This document shows positions 43,897 through 51,712 of a stretch of 64,000 nucleotides of DNA, piece by piece (the stretch's first letter is position 1; every line of letters begins with the position of its first letter). The stretch is from Pseudomonas sp. B20(2017). Its GTDB lineage: Bacteria > Pseudomonadota > Gammaproteobacteria > Pseudomonadales > Pseudomonadaceae. The position numbers were made by a program, and so were the translations under genes. The notes under the pieces are model-generated. The model searched no databases. It was given only the letters and a program-made list of their open reading frames with translations, and had not been told where the DNA came from. The stretch is from positions 124,001 to 188,000 of the forward strand of contig NZ_NEJP01000006.1 of the NCBI RefSeq assembly GCF_002113125.1, in the 5' to 3' direction.

Positions 43897-44820
43897 TCAA
43901 TCGGAGGGCTGCGGCGACTTGACGATCATCAGACTGCAGGGAGCCTGGTTCAACAGGCTCTCGACGGTACTGCCGATGAGCCGGTGTTTGCCGTCGGGAT
44001 AGAGCATCCCCAGAACCACCATGTCAAAAGCGTGCTGCCGGGCAAACAGCCCGATGACCTTTCGCGGGATGCCGGTCAGCGAGTGTCTGCATGAACTCGG
44101 GATGCCATAGCGTTCAGCGAGTGCTTCGAAAGCTTCTTGCTGAGCGTCCTCGATTGCGTCTTTCAGACTGTCGTCCAGGCTGCCTGTCGGCACACTTGCG
44201 GTCCCCTCATCCATGACCGCCCAGCAACCGACATTGAGCAGGTGCAGCGCCGCGCCGCAATCGGCCGCCAGCCTGCAAGCAAGGTCAAGTATCCGGTCGT
44301 TCAACCCCCGCGTCAGTGCTTCCAGATGCGACAGATCGACCGCCGCAAGGATCTTCATTGGCCTGGCATGCCCGGCGCGAGTCACCAGATGCAGATGTGC
44401 CGGACATTCGCGCAGCAAGCGCCAGTCCAGCGAGCGATGGAAAGCCCGGTCGAGAGCCGGGACGCAATGGGTATCCTTGACGACCAGGTCCGGATGAAAG
44501 TCGTTCACGTACTCAAGCACGTGCGCCAGGTTCGATCTGGCCCAGACCACTTCAGTGGTCACGTTCAGGCCGATGCATCGTTTGAAGCGGGCCTGCTGCT
44601 CCAGCCAGTGCCGATGCACTTGCAGATACCCTTCCCGCGCCTGGGCCATTGCCTCGGGCGCAAACAGTCCGGCCGCTGCCAGCACCGGGACATAATCGAA
44701 CGCGACGATGTGCAACAGCGCTCCGCCTGCACAAGCCAGCGCACAGGCGCGCTCAAACGCCGGGGTCAGGGTCATTTCACCAGGGGCTATCAATAGAATG
44801 CGTTTGAGTTTGAGCACCAC
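43897..44820 (-). CDS. Two-domain universal stress protein
   Basis: 307 residues with two Usp folds (RILLIAPGEMTLTPAFERACALA, HIVAFDYVPVLAAAGLFAP; second domain from about 158, ILAAVDLSHLEALTRGLNDR; C-terminal VVLGMLYPDGKHRLIGSTVESLLNQ). It is close in sequence to the proteins at 39708 and 47194. It is divergent from the Fnr-type regulator gene, with one Anr-like box (44959-44972) between them, 138 nt before its start. Confidence 0.9.
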   Translation of the reverse strand: MVLKLKRILLIAPGEMTLTPAFERACALACAGGALLHIVAFDYVPVLAAAGLFAPEAMAQAREGYLQVHRHWLEQQARFKRCIGLNVTTEVVWARSNLAHVLEYVNDFHPDLVVKDTHCVPALDRAFHRSLDWRLLRECPAHLHLVTRAGHARPMKILAAVDLSHLEALTRGLNDRILDLACRLAADCGAALHLLNVGCWAVMDEGTASVPTGSLDDSLKDAIEDAQQEAFEALAERYGIPSSCRHSLTGIPRKVIGLFARQHAFDMVVLGMLYPDGKHRLIGSTVESLLNQAPCSLMIVKSPQPSD

Positions 44821-45126
44821 GTGCCTCTCCCTGAAACGTTTACCTTGAAGATTGCAAACCTGATTTCCTGAAGAGCGACAGGGGCGTGAGTTTCTCTGCG
44901 TGTGACCACAATCAGGAAACGCTGCCGTTCAAGTATCTGGCGGCACACGTCTGAATCACTGATTTTTATCAACTGTATGAGATACGTCGCCACACTGATT
45001 CATGGCTGGTTTCTGATGCACGTGAATGTCTGACAGCCCGGATCCATTCGTCGTTTGACGACGTTTTTTCCGTGCCAATGGCGACCCGAGAACTATGCTG
45101 AACAGGCTGAAAGTGAGGGCTTTTCG
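44821..45126. other. Divergent intergenic region between Usp and Fnr-type regulator
   Basis: 306 bp that hold one Anr-like box (44959-44972) and nothing else I can support. A frame in phase with the regulator extends upstream to GTG 45055, so the true gap may be shorter. Confidence 0.5.
44959..44972. promoter_or_regulatory. Anr/Fnr box (CTGATTTTTATCAA)
   Basis: One mismatch (C for T) in the left half, right half perfect. It lies 138 nt before the Usp start (44820) and 154 nt before the Fnr-type gene (45127), so it could serve either or mediate autoregulation. Confidence 0.75.
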
Positions 45127-45870
45127 GTGGCAGAAACTCGCTCTTGTCGCAATCAACAACTCAAAACGGCGTGCTCCAGTTGCAGCGTGCTGGAGTTGTG
45201 TCTGCCGCTCGGTTTGAGCGGTGGGGAAATCGAGCGCCTGGACACGCTGATCACCCAGCGACTGAAGGTCAAGAAAGGCGCTGCGCTCTACCGTGCCGGT
45301 GACCCTTTACGCTCGCTCTATGCCGTGCGGCTGGGGTCGTTCAAGACCAGCGTGCTGTCGATCGACGGTCGCGAGCAAGTCACCGGATTCCAGATTGCCG
45401 GTGAAATGCTCGGTCTGGACGCCATCAGTTCGGATCTGCACACCTGCGATGCAGTCGCGCTGGAAGACAGCGAAGTCTGCCCCATCCATTTCGGTCATCT
45501 GGAAAAACTGAGCCGGGAGCTGCCGTCACTGCAGCACAACCTGAACAAAATCCTCAGCCGGGAAATCGTTCGCGATCACGACATGCTGATGATGCTGGGC
45601 AACATGAATTCGGATGAACGCCTCGCGGCGTTCCTGTTGAACCTGTCGCAACGCTTGAACTCCCGGGGTTATTCGTCCCGCTGCTTTGTGTTGAAGATGC
45701 GTCGGGAGGAGATCGGCTCCTACCTGGGCCTGCGCCTGGAAACCGTCTGTCGCGGCATCGCCCACCTGCGCGACCTGGAGCTGGTGGAAATCACCGGCCG
45801 CGACGTCACCATTCAGAACATGGACGGGCTCAAGCAGTTGGTCGCCGGCTGCCATCGTCACCTGCCGTGA
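45127..45870 (+). CDS. Fnr-type transcriptional regulator with [4Fe-4S] cysteines
   Basis: 247 residues from GTG 45127 (GAGGG upstream; GTG 45055 is an alternative). The cluster ligands align with FNR: Cys16, Cys19 and Cys25 (CSSCSVLELC) and Cys118 (EDSEVC), the last two 93 residues apart as in E. coli FNR. A cyclic-nucleotide-binding-like barrel and the helix-turn-helix REEIGSYLGLRLETVCRGI follow. In the recognition helix the FNR pattern E-T-x-S-R is E-T-V-C-R here, so Glu and Arg are kept and Ser is Cys. It probably senses oxygen and acts on the surrounding TTGAT-N4-ATCAA boxes; it is a paralogue of Anr, not the Anr sequence I know. Confidence 0.88.
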   Translation: MAETRSCRNQQLKTACSSCSVLELCLPLGLSGGEIERLDTLITQRLKVKKGAALYRAGDPLRSLYAVRLGSFKTSVLSIDGREQVTGFQIAGEMLGLDAISSDLHTCDAVALEDSEVCPIHFGHLEKLSRELPSLQHNLNKILSREIVRDHDMLMMLGNMNSDERLAAFLLNLSQRLNSRGYSSRCFVLKMRREEIGSYLGLRLETVCRGIAHLRDLELVEITGRDVTIQNMDGLKQLVAGCHRHLP

Positions 45871-45900
45871 GTTGGCCGACGGGCTGCCGCACCGTTACCT

Positions 45901-46974
45901 TCACGGTGTAATCGCCACTTTCATCACCCCGTCACGCTGGTGCGCAAACAAGTCATAGGCCGCTTCGATGTCATCCAGTTTGAATCGGTGAGTCACCAGC
46001 GGTGACAGGTCAACCATGCCGCTCTGCACAACTGCCATTAAACGCCGCATACGTTCTTTTCCGCCGGGGCACAGGGTGGTAACGATGCTGTAATCGCCCA
46101 ACCCTGCGGCAAAGGCGTCGAGCGGTATGTGCAGATTGCTCGAGTAAACGCCCAGGCTCGACAATCGACCGCCCGGACGCAGCACGCGCAATGCCGATTC
46201 AAAGGTGCCTTGCGTGCCCAGTGCCTCGATCGCGACATCGACGCCGCGCCCGTCGGTCAGGGCCATGATCTGCTCGACCACATCGCCCTCCCGGAAATTG
46301 ACGACATGGGTTGCTCCCAGACGATGCGCCACCGTCATGCGCTCGGCCACGGCATCGACACCGATAATCGTGCTGGCGCCCTTGAGCCGGGCACCGGCCA
46401 CCGCACACAGGCCGATGGGCCCCAGGGCAAACACGGCGACTGTGTCGCCGATACTCACCTCACCCCGTTCGGCACCGGAGAAACCGGTGGACATGATGTC
46501 CGGACACATGAGTACCTGCTCATCACTGAGGCCATCGGGAATCGGGCAAAGATTGGCCAAGGCATCGGGCACCAGTACGTACTCGGCCTGGCAGCCATCG
46601 ATGGTATTGCCGAATTTCCACCCGCCGATGGCCCGGAAACCATGGCGAGTGTCCGGCCCGTCCTGAGAACCACAACCACACAGGCACGCATAACTTTGAC
46701 CGCTGGGGGTGATGGCGCCGGCAATCACGCGCTGCCCTTCTGCGAATCCACGCACCTGCGAACCCAGACGCTCAATGATGCCCACTGGCTCGTGACCGAC
46801 CGTCAGCCCTTTCGCCACCGGGTACTCGCCCCGCAGGATATGTACATCCGTACCGCAAATGGTCGTGGTGGTTATTCGGACCAGAGCGTCCAGCGGGCCG
46901 ACCTCGGGGATCGGTTTTTCATCCAGCACGATGCGATTGTTTTCGACAAAAATGGCGGCTTTCATGGTGGCCAT
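45901..46974 (-). CDS. Zinc-dependent alcohol dehydrogenase
   Basis: 357 residues. The zinc-type MDR signature GHEPVGIIERLGSQVRGFAEGQRV, the catalytic Cys in TTTICGTDVH and a Cys-rich segment (YACLCGCGSQDG) stand for the zinc sites, and the NAD(P) motif is VFALGPIGLCAVAGARLKGA. ATG 46974 follows AGGAGA at 7 nt; ATG 46980 is too close to that site. It oxidises or reduces an alcohol/aldehyde such as ethanol or isopropanol; the family includes fermentative enzymes. An Anr box lies 61 nt upstream (47036), in keeping with a fermentation role. Confidence 0.9.
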   Translation of the reverse strand: MATMKAAIFVENNRIVLDEKPIPEVGPLDALVRITTTTICGTDVHILRGEYPVAKGLTVGHEPVGIIERLGSQVRGFAEGQRVIAGAITPSGQSYACLCGCGSQDGPDTRHGFRAIGGWKFGNTIDGCQAEYVLVPDALANLCPIPDGLSDEQVLMCPDIMSTGFSGAERGEVSIGDTVAVFALGPIGLCAVAGARLKGASTIIGVDAVAERMTVAHRLGATHVVNFREGDVVEQIMALTDGRGVDVAIEALGTQGTFESALRVLRPGGRLSSLGVYSSNLHIPLDAFAAGLGDYSIVTTLCPGGKERMRRLMAVVQSGMVDLSPLVTHRFKLDDIEAAYDLFAHQRDGVMKVAITP

Positions 46975-47035
46975 GAGCATTCTCCTGAGCGATTCGACTC
47001 TTGGCCCAGCCTGCGCCGCACTCCCTGAGCGGCAC

Positions 47036-47049
47036 TTGATAATGATCAA
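47036..47049. promoter_or_regulatory. Anr/Fnr box (TTGATAATGATCAA)
   Basis: Perfect TTGAT-N4-ATCAA, 61 nt before the alcohol dehydrogenase start at 46974 (minus strand). Confidence 0.88.
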
Positions 47050-47111
47050 CAATCGACGACATCCACGACGATTGACCATCAGTCTGTCGTGTTCTGCCGG
47101 CCACCCATTGT

Positions 47112-47125
47112 TTGACAAAGATCAA
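47112..47125. promoter_or_regulatory. Anr/Fnr box (TTGACAAAGATCAA)
   Basis: One mismatch (C for T) in the left half; 68 nt before the Usp start at 47194 (plus strand). With the box at 47036 each of the two divergent genes has its own site. Confidence 0.82.
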
Positions 47126-47193
47126 ACGCCCAACTCAGGCACGGCGCAGCCTGTGACCATCGGTTCAAAGCGTCCTGCCAAAGGAGAGTCGTC

Positions 47194-48120
47194 ATGTCAG
47201 AGCAATCGCGTTACATGCTGGTCGCCCCACCCCTGATGGAAAACAACCCGGCTTTCGAGCGTGCGGCGGCACTGGCCAAAGCGGCGGGCGCGGCCCTGCA
47301 CATCGTGGCTTTCGATTACCTCGAAGGTCTGGCGACCGCCAGCATGGTCAACGAGCAAGCACTGGAGCAGATGCGGATCGGCTATATCGAGCGTCATCGT
47401 CAGTGGCTCGAAGAGCGGGCGCACTCGATGCGCAAGCTCGGGGTCACCGTCACCACGGAAGTGGTATGGGTGGAACGGCCGTTACAGGAAATCCTCATTC
47501 ACCTCCGGGAACAGCCCATGGCGGCGCTGATCAAGGCGCTGGAGCCAGAATCGTTCCTTTCACGTTTGATGTTCACCCCGCTGGATATTCACTTGCTGCG
47601 CGAATGCCCGGTGCCGCTACATTTCGTCAGCCATGTCGGGCATGCCCTGCCGCGCAAGATCCTGGCCGCCGTAGATCCGTTCCACCGTGACGGGCAATAC
47701 GCCGGTTTCAACGACCGGATCCTGCGCGAGGCTGCCAGACTGGCCAGCCTGTGCAATGCCGAACTCGACGTGCTGTATGCCCATGATCTGTCTTCGATCA
47801 GCGCCAATGAATTCGGCTTCGACAATGCCTCGGCATTCTTCTCCTCCAGCGCCGCCAAATCGCTGTTCGATGCCCAGGCCGCTGCGTTTCGTGAACTCGC
47901 CGAGCGCAACGGTATTCCAGACGAGCGTCAGCACATGGTCATGGGTAACCCGGCCAAGGTGCTCTGCAGTTACGCAAGCGGATATGACATCGACATGATC
48001 GTCATGGGACGTGTCGGCCATCACGGCGTAGATCGGCTGGTCGGCAGTACGGTCGAACACCTGCTGTACAAGATTCCGTGCAGCGTTTGGGTCGTAGCGC
48101 CCGAACATCTGGCCGACTGA
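47194..48120 (+). CDS. Two-domain universal stress protein
   Basis: 308 residues, two Usp folds: YMLVAPPLMENNPAFERAAALAKAAG, HIVAFDYLEGLATASM, TPLDIHLLRECPVPLHFV near 135, second domain ILAAVDPFHRDGQYAGFNDRI and C-terminal VIVMGRVGHHGVDRLVGSTVEHLLYKIPC. AAAGGAGAGTCGTC ATG. The neighbouring Anr box (47112) lies 68 nt upstream. It belongs to the same subfamily as the Usps at 39708 and 43897. Confidence 0.9.
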   Translation: MSEQSRYMLVAPPLMENNPAFERAAALAKAAGAALHIVAFDYLEGLATASMVNEQALEQMRIGYIERHRQWLEERAHSMRKLGVTVTTEVVWVERPLQEILIHLREQPMAALIKALEPESFLSRLMFTPLDIHLLRECPVPLHFVSHVGHALPRKILAAVDPFHRDGQYAGFNDRILREAARLASLCNAELDVLYAHDLSSISANEFGFDNASAFFSSSAAKSLFDAQAAAFRELAERNGIPDERQHMVMGNPAKVLCSYASGYDIDMIVMGRVGHHGVDRLVGSTVEHLLYKIPCSVWVVAPEHLAD

Positions 48121-48133
48121 GCAGGCTTGCGCC

Positions 48134-48685
48134 TCAGGAGCGAGTGCGTCCTCCCAGCATGCGGTCAAGGGTGTCGTCACCTACCCAGTAGTGGTGGAAC
48201 AGTCCGGCGGCCGCATGCAGACCGATCAACCAGTAACCGGCACTGCCGATCAGCTCATGCCAGTGCTTGAGTTGCTTGGCCAGGTCGGTATCCACCGCCA
48301 GCGGCGACGGCAGATGAAAGCCGAAATACGGGAAAGGTTTGTCACCGGTCGCCAGCATCAGCCAGGCCAGCACCGGCGTGGCGATCATCAGCCCGTACAG
48401 GGCCAGGTGCATCAGGTGCGCGATTGCCGTCTGCCAGGCAGGCGGTTTGGGGGTGATCGGCGGACGCGGCGTCAGGCGGCCAAACAGGCGCACCCACACC
48501 AGGACGAAAATGCTCGCGCCGAACATTCCGTGCAGGCCCATTAACAGGCCTCGCGCTTCGCTGCCTCGGGGCATGAAGCCTTTGATTTCAACGCAGGCAT
48601 ATACGCCGACGAACAGCGCCAGCATCAGCCAGTGCAAGGTGATCGACAGTTTTCCATAACGGGGTGCGGCCATGTCGCGGGTCAT
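48134..48685 (-). CDS. Cytochrome b561
   Basis: 183 residues, four membrane helices. Haem-ligand histidines are seen in SITLHWLMLALF (helix 1), LMGLHGMFGASIF (helix 2), HWHELIGSAGYWLIGLHAAAGLFHHY (helix 4). It should move electrons between quinol and a periplasmic acceptor such as superoxide or a haem protein. ATG 48685 follows GAGGCAACT. Convergent with the Usp gene 14 bp away. No Anr box upstream, although it borders the low-oxygen block. Confidence 0.9.
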   Translation of the reverse strand: MTRDMAAPRYGKLSITLHWLMLALFVGVYACVEIKGFMPRGSEARGLLMGLHGMFGASIFVLVWVRLFGRLTPRPPITPKPPAWQTAIAHLMHLALYGLMIATPVLAWLMLATGDKPFPYFGFHLPSPLAVDTDLAKQLKHWHELIGSAGYWLIGLHAAAGLFHHYWVGDDTLDRMLGGRTRS

Positions 48686-48892
48686 AGTTGCCTCGTGATT
48701 GTTGTAAGCGACGGCCGACTCGTTCGGCTGTCTCGATCCGGTTGTGCCGGGCGAACCGACGGCGTCACCCTGCCCTGACAGTCTTAAGACAATCTGAAGA
48801 TCTGTCGTTCGTTAACCTTTTTTCACCTTCAGACTTCGTTAAGAAATGGTCCGGATACTCCACTCAAACCTATTGAGGGAGGCGTTCAGCCC

Positions 48893-49570
48893 ATGCCCGA
48901 TTCTGACTGGAACATCCCCCTGCCCCTGCGTTTTGGCCAAGGCGAAACACCGCAGATGCAGCTGTCGAGCGCCCAACCCGGCGACGCTCAACGGGCGGCG
49001 TTCGAAGCGTTTATTCAACAACGCTTTCGCAAGGCCCACGGCGCCGATATCCGCCATTTCATGCCCGAACTGTTTGGTGTGCACAACGACTCCGGCGACT
49101 TGTGTGCGGTGGCCGGGGTACGTCGTGCGCACCTTGAACCGTTGTTCCTTGAACGCTACCTGGACGAGCCGATCGAGCCGTTGATCAGCGCAGCCGCCGA
49201 GCGACCGGTGGAGCGCAGCGCGATTGTCGAAGTCGGCAACCTTGCCGCCAACGACACCGGCAGCGCACGCCTGAGCATCATTGCCATCACTTACCTGTTG
49301 GCCATGGGCGGTCTGGAATGGGTGACCTTCACCGGCAATATCGGACTGGTCAACAGCTTCCATCGCCTGGGTCTGAAACCCGTGACACTGTGCGCCGCCG
49401 ACCCGGAACGCCTGGGCGATGACCGTCACCACTGGGGCAGTTACTACGAAAGCAAACCCTGGGTGCACGTGGGCAATATCCGCGCCGGTTTCATCCATCT
49501 GCGCAACATCGGTCTGTTCAGCCGGCTGGGATTGCCGACGTCTATCGAAGGAGCTTGCCATGTCGCTTGA
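48893..49570 (+). CDS. Thermostable-hemolysin family protein (GNAT-like acyltransferase candidate)
   Basis: 225 residues matching the thermostable hemolysin family of Vibrio (FIQQRFRKAHGADIRHFMPELFGVHN, EPLFLERYLDEPIEPLI, VEVGNLAANDTGSAR, FTGNIGLVNSFHRLGLKPVTL). Despite the name, the pattern beta-strand, NxxA, then a NxFHRLGL helix is like the acyl-homoserine-lactone synthase/GNAT fold, so it may be an N-acyltransferase. No signal peptide. It is the first gene of a seven-gene operon and overlaps the AMP-ligase by 11 nt, which implies a shared pathway. Confidence 0.8.
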   Translation: MPDSDWNIPLPLRFGQGETPQMQLSSAQPGDAQRAAFEAFIQQRFRKAHGADIRHFMPELFGVHNDSGDLCAVAGVRRAHLEPLFLERYLDEPIEPLISAAAERPVERSAIVEVGNLAANDTGSARLSIIAITYLLAMGGLEWVTFTGNIGLVNSFHRLGLKPVTLCAADPERLGDDRHHWGSYYESKPWVHVGNIRAGFIHLRNIGLFSRLGLPTSIEGACHVA

Positions 49571-51041
49571 ACGGCAACGATTCCAGGAAACCCTGCGCAG
49601 CCATGCAGGGCGCAATGACAACGCGCTGGCGTTATGGGGCGATACCCTGAAAGTCAGTTACACGACGCTGTACGCCGAAGTGATGTACCGCCAGCAACGC
49701 TTGCGCGATGAAAACGTGAAGGTCATTGCCCTGGCACTGGACAACGGTGTCGAGGCCATACTCTGGGATCTGGCGGCGTTGTTTGAAGGCTTGACGTGCG
49801 TGACCCTGCCGCCGTTCTTCAGTCCGGCACAACGCGCCCATTGCCTGGAACAAAGCCAGGCCGAGCGGGTGATCGCTGAACCGGAGTTGAAGAGCGAACT
49901 GCTCTGCGTCGGTTATGAACAACGCGGTGAATTCTGGTGCCGCGCTTTTGAAGGCCCGAACCGCCTGCCAGTCGGCACCGCCAAACTGACGTTTACCTCC
50001 GGGACCACCGGTACACCGAAGGGCGTGTGCCTGAGCGCCGACAGTCTGCTGCGGGTCGCTCGGGAGCTGGAAGACGCCAGCAAACCCACAGCCCCTCAGC
50101 ATCACGTGGCGTTGCTGCCGCTGGCGATCCTGCTGGAGAACCTCGGCTGTTACGCCGCGCTGTACGCCGGCGCGACGCTGAGCGTGCCGAGCCAGAAAAC
50201 CCTGGGCATCCAGGGCGCCAGCGGCGTCGACCTGCCGCGCTTGCTGGGCTGTCTGGCCAGCCGGGCACCCGAGAGCCTGATTCTGGTACCGCAATTGCTT
50301 TTGCTGTTGGTCAGCGCTGCCGAACAGAAAGCCTTCGATCCGCAATCACTGCGTTTTGCCGCCGTTGGTGGCGCACGGGTTTCCGAGGATCTGCTGCACC
50401 GAGCGCAACGGGTCGGCCTGCCGGTCTACGAAGGCTACGGCTTGTCCGAGTGCGCCTCGGTGGTCTGCCTCAACCGACCCGGCGAACGTCGTCCGGGCAG
50501 TGTCGGGCGGCCCCTGCCCCATGTCGACGTGCGCCTTGCCGAAGACGGAGAGGTGTTGATCAAAGGCTCGACCTTGCTCGGTTACCTTGGCGAACCGGCG
50601 TACAGCGATGAATGGTGGCCCAGCGGCGATCTGGGCGAGTTCGACCCGGAAGGTTTTCTCTACCTCAAGGGCCGCAAGAAGCATCAGTTCGTTACCAGTT
50701 TCGGGCGCAACGTCAACCCGGAATGGGTCGAGTCCGAACTGACTCAGCGCCAGCACATCGCCCAGGCCTTTGTGTATGGCGAGGCCATGCCACACAACCA
50801 TGCCCTGCTCTGGCCGTACCGTCCGGACTGCACCGATGCACAGTTGGCGGCTGCCGTCGCCGCTGCCAACGAGGCCTTGCCTGATTACGCCCAGGTGCAT
50901 CACTGGACACGCCTCGAACAACCTTTCACGGCCACCAACGGCCTGCTCACCGCCAACGGTCGTCCGCGCCGCGATGCCATCGTCGCGCAATACCGCACCG
51001 TGCTCACCGAATCCGTCCTTTGCGAGGAAAACGCACAATGA
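49560..51041 (+). CDS. AMP-dependent acyl-CoA synthetase/ligase (ANL superfamily)
   Basis: 493 residues. The phosphate-binding loop LTFTSGTTGTPKGVCLS (about residues 145-160), the A5-type motif YEGYGLSECASVVCLN, and the SGDLGEFDPEGFLYLKGRKK motif with the hinge and C-domain FGRNVNPEWVESEL are all present. It should activate a carboxylate, probably a fatty acid, as the acyl-adenylate and hand it to CoA, a carrier or directly to an amine. ATG 49560 follows GAAGGAGCTTGCC. Its stop overlaps the next start by 4 nt. Shorter than usual because the N-terminal domain is compact. Confidence 0.88.
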   Translation: MSLERQRFQETLRSHAGRNDNALALWGDTLKVSYTTLYAEVMYRQQRLRDENVKVIALALDNGVEAILWDLAALFEGLTCVTLPPFFSPAQRAHCLEQSQAERVIAEPELKSELLCVGYEQRGEFWCRAFEGPNRLPVGTAKLTFTSGTTGTPKGVCLSADSLLRVARELEDASKPTAPQHHVALLPLAILLENLGCYAALYAGATLSVPSQKTLGIQGASGVDLPRLLGCLASRAPESLILVPQLLLLLVSAAEQKAFDPQSLRFAAVGGARVSEDLLHRAQRVGLPVYEGYGLSECASVVCLNRPGERRPGSVGRPLPHVDVRLAEDGEVLIKGSTLLGYLGEPAYSDEWWPSGDLGEFDPEGFLYLKGRKKHQFVTSFGRNVNPEWVESELTQRQHIAQAFVYGEAMPHNHALLWPYRPDCTDAQLAAAVAAANEALPDYAQVHHWTRLEQPFTATNGLLTANGRPRRDAIVAQYRTVLTESVLCEENAQ

Positions 51042-51712
51042 GTTTTTTCGACACCCTGCAAGAAGCCACACAGCAGGAACGCCACGAGCTGTTCAACCTG
51101 CCGATCATCCTCGATGCGCTGCAAGGCAAGGTCAGCCTTGAAAGCTATCGCGCGTTTCTTGCCCAGGCCTACTACCACGTTCGTCACACCGTACCGTTGA
51201 TGATGGCCTGCGGTGCGCGCCTGCCGACGCACCTGGAATGGTTGCGCAAAGCCGTTTGCGAATACATCGAAGACGAATACGGCCATGAGCAATGGGTGCT
51301 CAACGACATTGAGGCCTGTGGCGGTGACCGGAACGCGGTGCGTGATGGCCAGCCGTCGCTGCCGATCGAGCTGATGGTCAGTTTTCTTTACGACCTGATC
51401 GCCCGAGGCAATCCGGTGGGTCTGTTTGGCATGGTCAACGTGCTCGAGGGCACCAGCATCGCCCTGGCCACCCATGCGGCGGGCAGCATCCGCGAACGTC
51501 TGGCCCTGCCGGAAACGGCGTTCAGCTACCTCAGTTCCCACGGTTCGCTCGACATCGAGCACATGCAAACCTATCGCCGGCTGATGAATCAGCTGGAAGA
51601 TCCGGCCGACCAGGCGGCGGTGATCCATGCCTCGAAAGTCGTCTATCGGCTCTACACCGACATGTTCCGCGGCCTGCCCCGTGACGCGGAGGCTCAACAT
51701 GCAGCTGCATGA
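51038..51712 (+). CDS. Haem-oxygenase-like diiron oxidase/oxygenase (HDO superfamily)
   Basis: 224 residues, all helical, related to TenA/PqqC-fold diiron enzymes. Candidate metal ligands: E75 or E78 with H83 (EYIEDEYGHE), E137 (NVLEGTS) and H168-x3-D172-x2-H175 (SSHGSLDIEHM). This matches the six-ligand pattern of enzymes such as CADD, BesC and UndA, which cleave or oxidise amino and fatty acids using O2. A TenA-type thiaminase assignment is less likely because these iron ligands are complete. The adjacent AMP-ligase and acyltransferase-like genes suggest an acyl or aminoacyl substrate. Start ATG 51038 overlaps the upstream stop. Confidence 0.85.
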   Translation: MSFFDTLQEATQQERHELFNLPIILDALQGKVSLESYRAFLAQAYYHVRHTVPLMMACGARLPTHLEWLRKAVCEYIEDEYGHEQWVLNDIEACGGDRNAVRDGQPSLPIELMVSFLYDLIARGNPVGLFGMVNVLEGTSIALATHAAGSIRERLALPETAFSYLSSHGSLDIEHMQTYRRLMNQLEDPADQAAVIHASKVVYRLYTDMFRGLPRDAEAQHAAA

